Shown here one piece after another: positions 21,165-57,892 of a DNA stretch of 64,000 nucleotides; positions within the stretch are counted from its first letter, which is position 1, and each line of letters starts with the position of its first letter. The notes under the pieces are model-generated. The model worked only from the letters and a program-made list of their open reading frames with translations, searched no databases and had not been told where the DNA came from. The stretch lies in assembly GCF_027595985.1 (NCBI RefSeq), contig NC_073305.1, forward strand, positions 115,701,759-115,765,758. Direction: 5' to 3'. The position numbers and the translations under genes are program-made. Origin of the DNA: Sorex araneus (taxonomy: Eukaryota; Chordata; Mammalia; Eulipotyphla; Soricidae).

Positions 21165-21340
21165 CATTTTTTTTTTCTTTTTGGGTCACACCTGGTGATG
21201 CACAGGGATTATTCCTGGTTCATGCACTCAGGAATTACTCCTGGTGGTGCTCGGGGGACCATGTGGGATGCTGGAAATTGAACCCGGGTCGGCTGCATGC
21301 AAGGCAGGCGCCCTGCCTGCTGTGCTATCGCTCCAGCCCT
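21165..21340 (-). mobile_element. Antisense short SINE
   Basis: Near consensus; tgaacat on both sides is a likely target duplication. Confidence 0.92.
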
Positions 21341-22005
21341 GAACATGTTCATTTAAAAAAAAAAAAAAAGACATGTTTTTTAACAATTGAAGGAATGTGA
21401 AAATGTTCTTAAAAAAAAAAAAAGGATGAACTCTGAGTAGTAGTATTAAAGTTCTGTTCCTACTCTAATATTACATAATAGGGGGGAAAAAGGGTTGAAC
21501 TGAACTCTTTCTGGAAGGCTTTTTGTTTCGTCCTAGAAGGACTTTCTGAGAAGCTGTGATTCTACCAAACGAAGCACCAGCCTCTGCTCCTGACTCTTTA
21601 CTTCTGTCCCAGACCTGGGCCCCTCCACCAGACGCCCCGATTAGGCTTCTACTCAGAAATCAGTCTGGACTGGAGGTCACTCGGGTTAGAGGACCGAAAG
21701 CTGAGCCTTCTTGTACTAACCTGATACCAACTGAAAGTTTTCTTGTGAAGCTTATTTTAGTGTGAATTTCATGAACATATTAAAAAAGTATGAAAAAAGA
21801 AAAGAACCTGCTGAAGTTTTTTTGTTTTGGGTGTTTTTTTGATGGGAACTGCCTTCAGAGCCTTTCACGTGCCACGCATTTACTCTGTTGCTGGGACATT
21901 CTGGTGAGTGGAGTGATGTTCCCTGTGATACAGTGGGCCTCAGAGTCTGTAAGCACTTTCCAGAAATGGAATGGGAAGGAGAGAAAAATGAGCTGTCGGC
22001 ATCTC

Positions 22006-23040
22006 TGTGAGTTCACAAAGTAAAATGTGGAGTGCTGCTGCAAAGATGCGTGTGCCCAGAGGTGGCCCAGAGTCACCTCCCCACCTCCCCAACAGAGACA
22101 CAGAGAGATGGGGACCACAGCCTGATGGCGAAAATGGCCCATTTAATGCAGAGCTGCTAGCATACTTCTAGAACATCTGAAGGGGGCTTGAGGTAAGGAC
22201 ATAGGTGTGATTGATCATTTATATAGATAAACATTTGGCAGAGGGAATTCTCTTGTGGAGATTAACTCAAGAGTTTAACACTCTGTCTCCCAGGGACATC
22301 TGCACTGTCACTGTAGCACTGTTGTCCTGTTGTTCATTGATATGCTCGAGCGGGCACCAGTGATGTCTCCATTGTGAGACTTGTTACTGTTTTTGGCATA
22401 TTGAATATGTCACGGGTAGCTTGCTGGGCTCTGCCGTGCGGGCAGGATACTTTCAGTAGCTTGCTGGGCTCTCCAAGAGGGATGGTGGAATCGAACCCGG
22501 GTCAGCTGTGTGCAAGGCAAATGCCCTACCCGCTGTGCTGTCTCTCCAATCTGCAGGGACATCTACATTGCTTTTATCTTTCCCCCTAGTTGTATGTTAT
22601 CAATACTTGCAGTTGTTTGGATAAACACAGGAAGAGACAAGGATCCCAACACTTAGTTCTCTGGGCTCTGAGAGTAAGCAAGGCTTTTGACACTTAGTTT
22701 TCTGGGCCCTGAGGGCAAGTAAGGCTTTTACTGTAAATCCCAGACTAAGTCCTCAGGATAGTTCAGCTTGTCCTACCCCATGGGGGTCCTGCATCTTAAG
22801 TCTTAAGTCATAATAGCTTGTATCAAGACCATGCGTTTATGCTTTCTAGAATGTCCCATTTTGATGCTGGGTAGCTTTGCCACTCACCCTGGATCCATCC
22901 CAGTCTCACGGTAGGACATCCATTTTTGGGTGTTAAGAACTACAGCAACTGAAGCCTGAGTCAAGTAATTATGACCAAGTAATTATGCTCAGGAGTAGAT
23001 GTATTTCAGAGTAAATCAGCTCCCAAATATTAGGAGCACA
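22006..23040 (-). mobile_element. Solo LTR-like element (minus), split by a SINE
   Basis: Sense strand runs TGTGCTCCTAAT to GAACTCACA and matches most of the plus-strand LTR at 31964-33223. It is shorter at its 5' side and carries a SINE at 22302-22553. ~45-bp direct repeats sit at both edges. Confidence 0.75.
22302..22553 (-). mobile_element. Long-variant SINE nested in the LTR
   Basis: Target duplication cagggacatct at 22291-22301 and 22554-22564. Confidence 0.93.
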
Positions 23041-23194
23041 GAAGTGGAATGAGAGGGCGAGAAAAATGAGCTGTCAGTATCTCTGTTGTTGGTGTCACTT
23101 GGAGCTTTGGAGCCTTAAGGTCCATTTCAAAAGTTATATTATTAGGCTGCTCACTTTGTTTGCCATTTTGAACTCTCTATCTCCTCTGTCTTGA

Positions 23195-23455
23195 AATTCA
23201 AGTTGAAAGAGAGGGGTAGTCCAAAAGGAGAGAGAACAAAAGGGAATGCCCTGCCGCAGAGGCAGGGTGGGGTGGTGGGGGATGAGGTGGGGGTGGTGAG
23301 AGGGAGACTGGATCATTGGTGGAGGTGAATGGGCACTGGTGGAGGGATGGGTAAACGATCACTATATCAGTGAAATGCAAACACAAAAGTTCTTAAGTTT
23401 GTAACTGTACATCACAGCGATTCTCTAATAAAAAACTTAAGCAAAACTTAAAAAA
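23195..23455 (+). mobile_element. L1 3' UTR fragment
   Basis: gggaatgccctgccgcagagg, gggcactggtggaggg and aataaaaaacttaag match the end of the L1 at 47860-48060. Confidence 0.85.
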
Positions 23456-23571
23456 AAGAAGTTAGGCATTCAGTTCCTCAATAAATAGATTTTGTTAGGA
23501 CAAAAAAAAGAGAGGTAGTTTGGGGAGAGGCAGTTGAGAATTTTCTTTTCACTCAGGTATCCAGGCTGATA

Positions 23572-23727
23572 TTTTTGGTGGGGGTGGGTCACAGCTGACA
23601 TTTGCTCAGGGGTTACTCCTGGCTGTGTTTCTCCTGGCAGCACCACATGGGATGCTGGGGATTGAACCTGGGTTGGTCTTATGCAGGACAAATGCCCTAC
23701 CTGCTGCACTATCTCTCTGGCTCCATG
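23572..23727 (-). mobile_element. Antisense SINE
   Basis: ggggttactcctggctgtg and the head complement tatctctctggctcc. Confidence 0.8.
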
Positions 23728-24084
23728 CAGCCTGATTTTAGTAAGACGTGTGTTAAAAACAAAATCTTAAATTTTTAAAGGAATGGGGGAATAAAACATC
23801 AGATTATATGCTTTGAAAACTTAGAATTTGCTAATCTCTGTTTTGAACAAGATCTATGTGTAAAATCTATTTCCATCATATAATTGGATCTCCTAGGGTA
23901 AAATTCCAAGTCTCTACAAGTTGAAAACATCAAGAAAGTACTTTAGATGGTAATACCTGGAAATGTTGACTGTTAAATGCATCAGCGGTTTGTCTTTATT
24001 GAAGACCTGGCACTTGGAAAGTTTGTTTTCTTCCAGCATTTAGGTCAATCTGGTATACAGCTGCCTTTAAACTTATAACCCTGG

Positions 24085-24260
24085 GTGGATAGAGAGATAG
24101 TATGGTGAGTAGGGTGCTTGCTTTGCACATGGCTAACCCAGGTTTGATCCACAGCATCATATATGGTCCCCCAAGCCCACCAAGAGTGATCCCTGAACTC
24201 AGAGCCAGGAGCAAGCCCCCAGAGCACAGCTGGATGTGATCCTAAATCCAAAAAAAAAAG
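24085..24260 (+). mobile_element. Sense SINE
   Basis: Diverged head gatagagagatagtatgg, box B region aggtttgatcc, A-tail. Confidence 0.8.
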
Positions 24261-25110
24261 TCTTCTCTTTTAAAAATTTGAAGGGTGGGCGGGGGAGAGT
24301 AGATCAAAAAGCAGCTGTGCCCAGGTATCACTCCTGGTGGGACTGGCAGAGCTGATGCTGTTAACTCTAAATAGCTAGTGACTGGAGAGGAAGAAGAGTC
24401 AGGGAGATGTGGGGGGAGGGGAGGGTAGAGTCAAGGGAGTTTTTTCATACAAGAGCACTTTCTTGAGTATTTCAAGTTTACAAGGATCCCAGGTATGACT
24501 GGAGCAAGTGTTGTGTCCTTTCTGGATGCAGTGACACGAGCGGGAATGGTCAGCGAGGTGGACTGGGAGTTATAGTTAGAGCCATTGCAGGACACAGGCA
24601 GTGGCCCCTGGGCGTGTGTGGACACGGAGGAGGAGCGGGAGCAGAAGGGGCTGGAGCGGTCACTAAGCCATGCGGTTCCTGAGATTCAGTGATGCATGCC
24701 TGACTCCCAGCTGGCTCAGGCGATCAGAGAACAGACTTGGGAGGCCTGGAGCTAGGAAAGGCTCCTCATCAGTACCTGTTCACCCCTGACCCAGGTGAGT
24801 TCCTGCCCCTGCCAGTGCGGACAGGTGTCCTAGAAGATGCAGAAGGTTGCCAGTAGGCCACACCTATGTCCAATTGCTCTTTGGGGCCTAGAAATGAACC
24901 CCTGCTACCCCGATCTTAGGGAGCTATGGATCTGAGCCTGGGTTCAGATTTAGCTCTTTAGGTCCAGGAAAAGATATAAATGTGGCTCTACCCAAAAACC
25001 TAGATTCTTTGTCTCCCGAAAGGAACAACCCTTGAGCACTGAGCTGGGCGTGCTGACAAGTACCCTTATGAATGAGTCCCAGAGAGAAAAGAAGTATTAA
25101 TGTGAACAAT
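24261..25110. other. Intergenic stretch without recognised features
   Basis: Mixed-composition sequence with no gene, SINE or LTR that I can support. Confidence 0.5.
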
Positions 25111-25111
25111 T

Positions 25112-25280
25112 TGTTTGTTTTTTTGGGGCCACACCCAAAACCAGGACTCAATCCTGGCTCTGCACTCTGAGATCACTCCTGGCAGGGCTCAGAGGACCTT
25201 ATGGGATGCTGGGGATCAAACCCAGATAGGTCACATGAAAGGCAAATGCCCTGCCCACTGTACTATCGCTGTGGCCCTGT
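25112..25280 (-). mobile_element. Antisense SINE
   Basis: ggggccacacccaaaacc to tatcgctgtggccc. Confidence 0.8.
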
Positions 25281-25307
25281 GAACAATTTCATTTACATAC
25301 ATATGTA

Positions 25308-25845
25308 TATGGCTGTAGCTGGGTTCTGGAGGTCTTCAACTGCCAGGGCTCTGCTCAGGGCGGGAAGGGAAACTCAACCAGCCCCCTCTGAGGGATCCCA
25401 GTGAAAATAACCAGGTGCGGGGGCAAGAGACTGTATTGCTCTCTTCTGGAAGCTTGGTTTTATAGTTTCTGGTTGTTGGCTGTCGATGGGATTACACAGA
25501 GCAGCCTTGGAGATCACGGCCCTGGGTCCCACACACTTGGGTTCCTTCATGCCTGAGGCTCATTGGAATGAGTTCTCTTGGAGAACCTGGCAAGTTACCC
25601 AGAGTTTACTGCCCACACAGGGGAGAACCTGTCAAGCTCCCCATGGCGTATTCATGTGCCAAATACAGTAACAATGATGGGTCTCATTCGTCTAACCCCG
25701 AAGAGCCTCTAATGTGGCACCATTGGGAAGGACGAGTAAAGAGATGCTGCTAAAATCTCAGGGCTAAGATGAATGGAGACATTATTGGGCCCGCTCGAGC
25801 TAATCAATGATCAACGGGATGACAGTGACAGTGACAATGACATGT
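25308..25845 (+). mobile_element. Third composite retroposon copy, rearranged 5' modules
   Basis: The 3' half (from 25585) matches the composite elements (gagaacctggcaagtta, ggaaggacgagtaaagag, gaatggagacattatt). The 5' modules appear as P then Q in reverse-complement sequence relative to 3077-3400. Confidence 0.65.
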
Positions 25846-25884
25846 GTATGTCTCTCTAATATATATATACACAAATATATATAT

Positions 25885-26478
25885 AGCTTTTGGGTAACAC
25901 CCAGCGATGCCCAGGAGTTACTCCTGGCTCTGTGCTTAGGAATTACTCCTGGCAGTGCTTGGGAGACCATATGGGATGCTGGGGATTGAATGTGGGTCAG
26001 CTGCATGCAAGGCAAACACCCTAACTGCTGCACTATTGCTCCAGCCCCTATATATATATATATATTTTTTTTTTTTTCCATTTTGAGGGTGTTACACCAG
26101 TGATGCACAGAGCTTACTCTGGGCTCTGCATTCAGGATTGCACTTGGAAGTGCCCAGGTGACCTGCTGAGGATCAAATAAGGGTCAGCTATATGCAGGGC
26201 AAGTGCCTTACCTGCTGTACTATCTCTCTAGCCATTATCTATACTCTTTACACATTTATATCTTTTAATTACTAATTATATTTTAAATTAACTAATTCTA
26301 TTTTATTTTTTTTTTCTGTTTGGATCACACCCGGCTATGCACAGGTCACTCTTGGCTCATGCACTCAGGGACTACTCCTGGTGGTGCTCGGGGGACCATA
26401 TGGGATGCTGGGAATCGAACCCCGGTCGGCCACGTCCAAGGCAAACACCCTACCTGCTGTGCTATCGCTCCAGCCCCC
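25885..26478 (-). mobile_element. Three antisense SINEs
   Basis: Copies at 25885-26049, 26063-26237 (older) and 26303-26478 (near consensus), with (AT)n at their tails. Confidence 0.88.
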
Positions 26479-26681
26479 AATTCTATTTTAAATGTGAGTT
26501 TGCCAAAGAATAAAAATAAAATAAAAATACCAAACAAACCAAAAACCACCTTTTACTTTGATGAGCTTTAATTGGGGAAGCTAAGAGAGTGACTTAGAAT
26601 TAGAATTTGTACATTTTTTTTATATTAGAATAAAATACAACCCTGCTTATGAAGAAATACCATGGTATTCTTTTTCAATGT

Positions 26682-26867
26682 ATTCTTTTTTTTTTTTTTT
26701 TTTACTTTTTGGCAATGCACAGGGGTTACTCCTGGTTTTGCACTTAGGAATTACTCCTGGCAGTGCTCAGGGGACCATATGGAATGCTGGGAATCGAACC
26801 TGGGTCAGCCACGTGCAAGGCAAATACTCTACCCGCTGTACTATCACTGTACTATCGTTCCAGCCCC
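26682..26867 (-). mobile_element. Antisense short SINE
   Basis: The body starts at ggcaatgcacagggg, missing part of gggtcacacc. The head contains a repeated cactgtactatc. Confidence 0.88.
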
Positions 26868-27600
26868 TACCATGCTATTCTTTACAATGATTAACCAAAT
26901 TAACTCTGGAATGAAAAATAACATTTTTGTGTTTCAAAATCACTTTATTAAAATGAGTTTCAAACAAATGTTGTGTGGGTGAGTTTGGAGAGCTTATTGC
27001 TGTAGATGTAACTGTTTGGTATTAAGACAATAAATAAAATTAGAACTCATGCCAGTGGCCATGGAGAGAACGCTAGTATTTACTGAGTGTGATCACAGAT
27101 ATTCTGTGCTGTCTTCTGCTTCTTTCTCTCTCTCTTTTTCTTTTTTTCTCTTTAGAAGTAATGGGTGTATTTCTACATTGCAACAAAGTACACATTACCC
27201 CAAATCAGAAATATAACAAAACTCAGGTTTGCTCCAAGTTGCTTGCGGAAGAGACACATCACTAAGGAAGGAGTTCCCATGAACTTGAACAGGCAGCGGG
27301 GGAGATCCAGGAAGTCATGTTAGCCACCAGGAATACCTCAATGAATACACTCTTCTATCTGGTTAGTGCTGTGACAAAAGTGATGAAATGCACACATGCA
27401 CCCTTGTTATCTAACTTTCCTTACTAGAAAGGTTTCCATCCAAGTCAGAAAAAGTTGATTCTAGAGAGCCTTCCTTGAAAAGAAGCAAAACCTCATGTAC
27501 CATATGTGTACACATAAAAATAGGAATATTTTTATTGCCATAATTAAACATGTGGAAAAGCATGCACAAGAGGCTAGAAAGCAAAGTATGAAGTTTCATC
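26868..27600. other. Intergenic stretch, no recognised features
   Basis: Ordinary A/T-rich sequence; no ORF with gene-like composition. Confidence 0.5.
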
Positions 27601-28331
27601 AACATTAGAGATTTGGGGGCCAATATGGGTAAGGTGCTTGTCTTTGCATGGGGCTGACCCAGATTCAGTCCCTGGCATCCTATATGGTCCCCTGATCACC
27701 AGCAGGAGTGAACCCTGAGCACAAAGCCAGGTGTGGCACCAAAACAAAGCAAAACAAAAAAGAGAACTGGGGACATTGATGGTAGGAAATGTTCACTGGT
27801 GAAGGGACGGGTGTTGGAACACTGTATGACTGAAACAACCATGAACAACTTTGCACTTGTGTATCTTGTGGAGGTTCAGTGAAAAAAAGGGTATGTGTGT
27901 GGATGGGGGTGTGTGTGGAGAATTTGACAAGCATGGATGTTCCTTGGAAATGAAATACCTACCAATTCCCACCTAGCCCAGAGGCCAGGAGGAGGTTCAC
28001 ACATTGGAGGATTCATGTGATCTAGCTTTTAGGGTCTAAGAGAGGTTCAACCCAGTGTGTGCCAACACTGGCTGTGTGCTTAATCCAGGGGCACCCCCTC
28101 CCCATCAGGATGCAGGCTTATTGGCATTATTTCCCTAAAGCATCAAGCATACTGCTGCATATGCGATAGTTGACTAAAATTGGAAGTGTCCCAACAGTGG
28201 CTTGGAAGGCTGGAGCAGGGTGGATAGTTTTCACTTCTCCCCATCATAACCTTACATTGTTTTCCATCAGACAGGTGTCTCTATAACATACATACAACCT
28301 AAGAGTGTGGAATGTGTGGACTCCAGGGCCC
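27531..28331 (-). other. GABRR1: Possible GABRR1 3' UTR
   Basis: Sequence downstream of the stop on the minus strand. The first AATAAA in this direction is at 27536-27531. The segment also includes an L1 3'-end relic and a sense SINE (27612-27890), so the real polyadenylation site may lie elsewhere. Confidence 0.3.
27612..27890 (+). mobile_element. Sense SINE followed by an L1 3'-end relic
   Basis: SINE at 27612-27760; then gaaatgttcactggtgaagg and gaacactgtatgactgaaac, an L1-like end. Confidence 0.65.
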
Positions 28332-52813
<24,482 letters not shown>

Positions 52814-54410
52814 ATTCTGGACTGTCAACAGCCGTCTCCAAACTCCAGCTCTTGCAAGAAATAGCAAAAAGGAAGAAAGATGTTCTCTTTCTCTAACACA
52901 TTATTGGTCTGTTCATTATTAGAAAGATGTTTATTCAGGCAAAAATAAAAATCACCCTCTGCATGTAATCTGCAGAGCGGGGAAAGCAATTTCCGCTAAA
53001 CCTGTAAATCCTCCGACGTCACATGTTAGGGATTCTCTGACCTGAGGGTGATGTCCATAGCAAACCATAATTTGACTGGCCTAAATCAATTCATTCTTTG
53101 TCAGGTGATGAATATGAATCAAGAAGTCTACATTTTCTGATGCCATGAGTATAAAGAAATCAAAAACAAACCCTAGTAATTTGCCAAACATGAAATAGCA
53201 GAGGTGCTGAGCTACTTCCCCGCCAGGCGAGTGAGCTCTTCCCGGGATCTATTTTAAGCTGCCCGTGGTTATTCCTTGCTTCAGCTCAGGCTGGATTTGG
53301 CCACCTTGCTGCCCTCATTCCAGCCTGGAGCTGGGGAGTCTCAACCAAGCCCACCTGGCTGAGGCTAGGAGGAAGGCTGTTCCTGTCTTTGTCTTATATC
53401 ATAAGAACTAAAGAGCTTTGCCATTTGTATCATTTGTATTGTGATTATTCTTTTTCATGCTTGAAAGGTAACAGCAAAAAGTTACTGATAACTCATGAAA
53501 TCTGTTATCTATAAAGAGCTCTGGGTTTGTGTGTGTGTGTGTGTGTATTCTTCTTTGTTAGGTTTGGCTTTGAGGGGAACCTGCTGAAAGACCCTGCTGT
53601 AATCTACAGGCCAGAGTTTGTGTCTTCAACCAAGTATGAGATTCTCAGAGCTTTATGGGATGTACATGGTACCAGGTACTTCCAAGACTCTTTCAATCCT
53701 GGTCAGCTGGGTTGTCTTGGATAATGTTCAGCGCATACTGGTATAAGCAAGTCAGATGGGGAACAAAGACAGTAGAAAAATAACCAAAGTCAGCCCGGGG
53801 CTTTTCAGCTGCTGGTGGCTGCGGCAAACACAACCATAATGGACAATCCAGGTAGGCAATGGCCAGAAGAGAGACTGAGACCACCCGCAGTCCCTACAAC
53901 CTGCACACACCAATCAAGACCCACAAATAGTCCACAGCCACCCCATCAGTTGCACACAAATCATTAGTTCAAATGATCTAATATGGCAGTAGCAGGAGGC
54001 TGTTTGGAGACTGCCTCACTGTCTTTGCAGTAACTTCATCTTTGATGGGAAACCTAGATTAACAAGAAGCTTCATTGGTTGGAGTTCACTTCCTTTACTG
54101 CCCAAGTCTCATCATCTGAACAACCAGGCTGAGTGTCCCCCAGGTGCTCTATCAGAGTTGCAGTGCCAAGGAACTTCGGCCACAGCCGTCTCTGACTATC
54201 AGGACTATCCTATCAGGGGTCTCTTTGCTAACAGGACCTTAGTTTTCTCAATACAGTTTTTTTCTCTTTCACAAGTATGATGCCTGATACTTGGTAGAAA
54301 TCAATAAGTACTTGCTGCATAAATAGATGTCTATGTCTTGGGTGTTTTTTTTTCATAGATATACCTTTTTAAAATATTGTTAACAATGTATTTATTTATT
54401 TATTTTAATT
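52814..54410 (-). other. GABRR1: Upstream region of GABRR1
   Basis: Contains the unannotated 5' UTR and promoter, which I cannot place. No CpG-rich segment is seen, consistent with a tissue-restricted gene. A splice-flanked plus-strand ORF lies at 53562-53675 (see findings). Confidence 0.4.
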
Positions 54411-54419
54411 TTATTATTT

Positions 54420-54625
54420 TTAATTAATTTTTTGGAGCATTACAAAGTCGTTCATGATTGGATTTCAGTCATACAGTATTCCAGCGCCCATCCTTTCACT
54501 AGTGTACATTTCCCAGCACCAGTGTCCCCAGGTTCCCTCCCCCCTCCCGTAACCCCCCACTCCCCACCCCCTGCCTGACTATGGCAGGTGTGTAATGCCC
54601 TCACTCTCACGGGCTGTGAAAACCC
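54420..54625 (-). mobile_element. L1-type 3'-end relic, antisense
   Basis: attggatttcagtcatacag and cagcgcccatcctttcac mirror the 3' UTR of the window's L1 copies. Confidence 0.65.
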
Positions 54626-54649
54626 TTCTTGCATTGGGGATTACACATT

Positions 54650-54901
54650 AAAAGATGTTCGCTGGTTCTCTCGGGGCCTCCTTCTTGCTGCCCGAATTCC
54701 GTGCTCTTGAGCTGCTTCTCCACCAGGGATGGCTGTTACCTTGGACAGTCAAAGGAAGAGCAAGGGCCAAGCTGGTTGCTGATTAGTTGCTGTTATTCAA
54801 TCCTCTCGTCTCTCCCAGCTCTCTCCAACCCTCTCTCTATCTCTCTCTCTCTGTGTTTCTATCTCTAACTGTGTGATTCTTTCTTCCCACTGTATCTGTC
54901 T

Positions 54902-54946
<45 letters not shown>

Positions 54947-55810
54947 TGTCTCTCCCTCTCTTCTCTTCTTCTCCTTCAATTCCCCCATTTTCCCCAAGAC
55001 ACTCTTTTTAATCCTCTCACACATGCCTTCCCAACCACGCCTCCCCACGGGAAGTGTGATCAAATATGTTTTTTCAGTCTTCCCGACCACCTGCAGCCCA
55101 CAAGGGCAAAACAGCCCTTAACGCGTGTTTCTCCTCTCCTTAGACCTGCAACTTGATTAACATCTTTAATTCTACTTCCTAATATTTACCATTCTGTATG
55201 GACACAGTAATAGACACTTATCACATAGGCTTATAGGGTGACTTGCCTGGAGATATCTCACCAGACTCAGGCTACAGTGCTCCGGCTGGATCAATCATTC
55301 CTAACCAGATTTGGACCAGCAGGGTCCAAATCTAGTTATTACTTTTGGATCATGACAGAATTTGTTCATGACCAGACTCTTAACTTATAGTTAAGTATTA
55401 TGGCTCTTTGGCCAGGCCCATTTCGATGCCAGGGTAGCTAGCTCACTGCTTGCCCCTGGGTCCGTCCAATCCCTCTTGGGGACCCTGCTTTTGGGGATCT
55501 AGTAAGTAAGGGCAACTGAGGTGTAAATCGAGAGAACAGATGTCCAGGAGATAATATTATCAGGAGTCAATAAACTCCCAAGCCACTGGCTTGTCTTTTT
55601 AACTGTCTTTCTATATCCACACAAAAAGCAGTTGCTCTGAAATAACTAACCATAAAAAGGACAGTAAGGAGAAGAGAAAGACAATATTTACAAGTCAGAG
55701 TCTGATCAGGAGACAAAGGTAATTGACAGGCTGTGGGGGCAATCAATAAGCACAAGCTCCCAACGCCCAGGGAGGAAGGGCAAATGGATGTTATCCTACA
55801 AGGCAGGCAC
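54650..55810 (-). mobile_element. LTR (minus), same family as 2155-4205
   Basis: tggatcatgacagaatttg, acttatagttaagtattatgg and gatgccagggtagc are shared. (CT)n tracts at 54835-54945 lie in it. A (CTGT)n-like tract follows at 55820-55870. Confidence 0.65.
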
Positions 55811-56405
55811 TTTTCTTCTCTGTCTCTCTGTCTTTCTGTCTCTCTGTCTCTGTCTGTCTGTCTGTCTCTCCTTTTGGGCATTGTGGATTGTAATATATTG
55901 GATATACCATTTTTCAGGATCATTTGTTAGAAAAAACCTATCCTTTCTCCATTTACTTACCTTTGCTGTTTTGTCAAAGATCAGCTATCTTTGTGTGAAT
56001 TTGTGTGATTTGTGTGAATCTATTTCTGGGATTCCTCTTTTGTTCCACTTCGGTAGTTTTCCACTCTACTTTGAATAAAAGCTAAACTATTATCTTGACC
56101 TTGAGACCTTGTTTGACTCCCCAGATTTATTTGGTTTCCTTCCTGCATGTCATTCTGCTCCAGACAATGAACCAAACATGACTGTTTCTTCCTGAATTTG
56201 TCAGTTTTCTGTGTAATTTTGGGTAATTTTGGTAAGTCTAGAGCACACAGTTATTTTTATCAAAACACTAGTGTTTCTGTGGAGAGATTTTGTAGGTGAG
56301 GTTCACATCATTAATGTCATTATTCACATCATTAATGTTAAATCTTTGTTTAACCCATAAGCAAATTTCCAGTGAAACCTTGTTTATGCCCATTTTGGCC
56401 AATGT

Positions 56406-57016
56406 TCATTGATCGATTTGCTCGAGTGGACACCAGTAATGTCACCATTGTGAGGCTTGTTCTTACTGTTTATGGCATATTGAATACGCCAAGGGTTGCT
56501 TGCCAGGCTCTGCCATGTGGGCGGGCTACTCTAGGCAGCTTGCCGGGGTCCCTGAGAGGGACAGAGGGATCGAACCTAGGTCAGTTACGTACAAGGCAAA
56601 TGCCCTACCTGCTGTGCTATTACTCCAGTCCTTATCACTGTATCACTGTATCATGGTGGGCCAGCCTGGGTGATCACGGGCAGCACAGAGCCTGGGCAGC
56701 TTCTACCCCTGGGACCTTGCAGCAAACTGCAGGCTTGGTTGGTGGATAAGGGGTAATGGGATCCCTGAGCACAGCTTGGGAGATTCCCCCCCAAACTATC
56801 CAAAAACACTAAATAAGGAGGCCGGGACTGGAGCCATAGCATAGAGGGTAGGGTGTTTGCTTTGGACATGGCCGACCCAGGTTCAATTCCTCCGTCCCTC
56901 TCAGAGAGCCTGGCAAGCTACCGAGAGTATCCCGTCCGCATGGCAGAGCCTGGCAACTACCTGTGGCATATTCAATATGCCAAAAACAGTAACAACAAGT
57001 GCTATCACTCCAGTCC
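56406..57016 (-). mobile_element. Antisense long-variant SINE split by a composite insertion
   Basis: Outer repeats ttggccaatgt at 56395-56405 and 57017-57027. The SINE runs 56406-56631 and its head end recurs at 56999-57016. Confidence 0.85.
56634..56998 (+). mobile_element. Second composite type: 185-bp 5' segment plus long SINE
   Basis: Flanked by 20-bp repeats at 56614-56633 and 56999-57018 (one mismatch). The first ~185 bp, from catggtggg, are non-SINE. From 56821 it is a 3'-truncated long SINE. Matches 60640-60990. Confidence 0.8.
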
Positions 57017-57227
57017 TTGGCCAATGTAAATGTCTTGATTTGTATAGCTTTTGGAGGCTATTCTCTATGGGTCCATCAAGTACTTCCTGTTTCATGAATC
57101 ACCAAATAGAAGCCAATTTGATCCAAAATTGAAGTATCTATGACATTTTATTTTAATAACATCTATAATCTGGTGACTTTAAGCAAAGTAGATTACTGTC
57201 AGTAAGATAAGTGGGGTTCTTTCTTTT

Positions 57228-57415
57228 TTGTTTTTTAGTTTTACATTGTTTTGCTTTGGGTCACACCTGGTGATGCTCAGGGGTTACTCTTGGCTCTATA
57301 CTCAGGAATTACTCCTGATGGTGCTCAGGGGACCATATGGGATGCCAGGGATGGAACTTGGGGTCTGGAGAGTGCAAGGCAAATGCCCTACCTGCTGTAC
57401 TGGTGCTCCAGCCCC
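57228..57415 (-). mobile_element. Antisense short SINE
   Basis: gggtcacacctggtgatgc to tggtgctccagcccc. Confidence 0.9.
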
Positions 57416-57892
57416 ATGCAAAGCTGGGATTCTGATTCAGGAGAATGGAAAAGTTGGGTGAATGGCATCTTGGCCACCCAGGTGCCCACCACAGGTGAGA
57501 GCAACTGGTGACTGACTCATAACCTGTCCTTGCTGCCTTTCCAAATGCCTGTAGGAGCTCTAAGGATCAATCTGGGGCAAATGCACGTTAACAGTGTGGT
57601 TCAATTCACGCTGGCCATTCGCCGTGTGTTTTCTCCACGGAGATATATAAGATTCTGACTGCACCCATCTGATCAGAAAGGCAAGCAGGAAATGCCTGAT
57701 TGCGGACCTTTGAATTACGTGGCAGTTCTTGGATGGGCATCATGCCACCCTGTCTCCCTCTGCTGGCATCACGGCAAAATTGTTTAAGGCAACCATTTTT
57801 TGTTTTTCCTGGTGGTGCTGGGGATCAAACATGCAGAATATAGACACACTTTAGCCCTTTGAGCTGTCTCTCGAGCTGCCGTGTGTGTGCAT

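Larger units (their letters stand above)
19985..21790 (+). other. PM20D2: Probable PM20D2 3' UTR region
   Basis: Follows the stop codon without another gene. There is no AATAAA close by; an ATTAAA at 21779-21784 is the first plausible poly(A) signal outside obvious repeats. The stretch contains two antisense SINEs (20630-20863, 21165-21340). The true end cannot be fixed from sequence alone. Confidence 0.4.
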
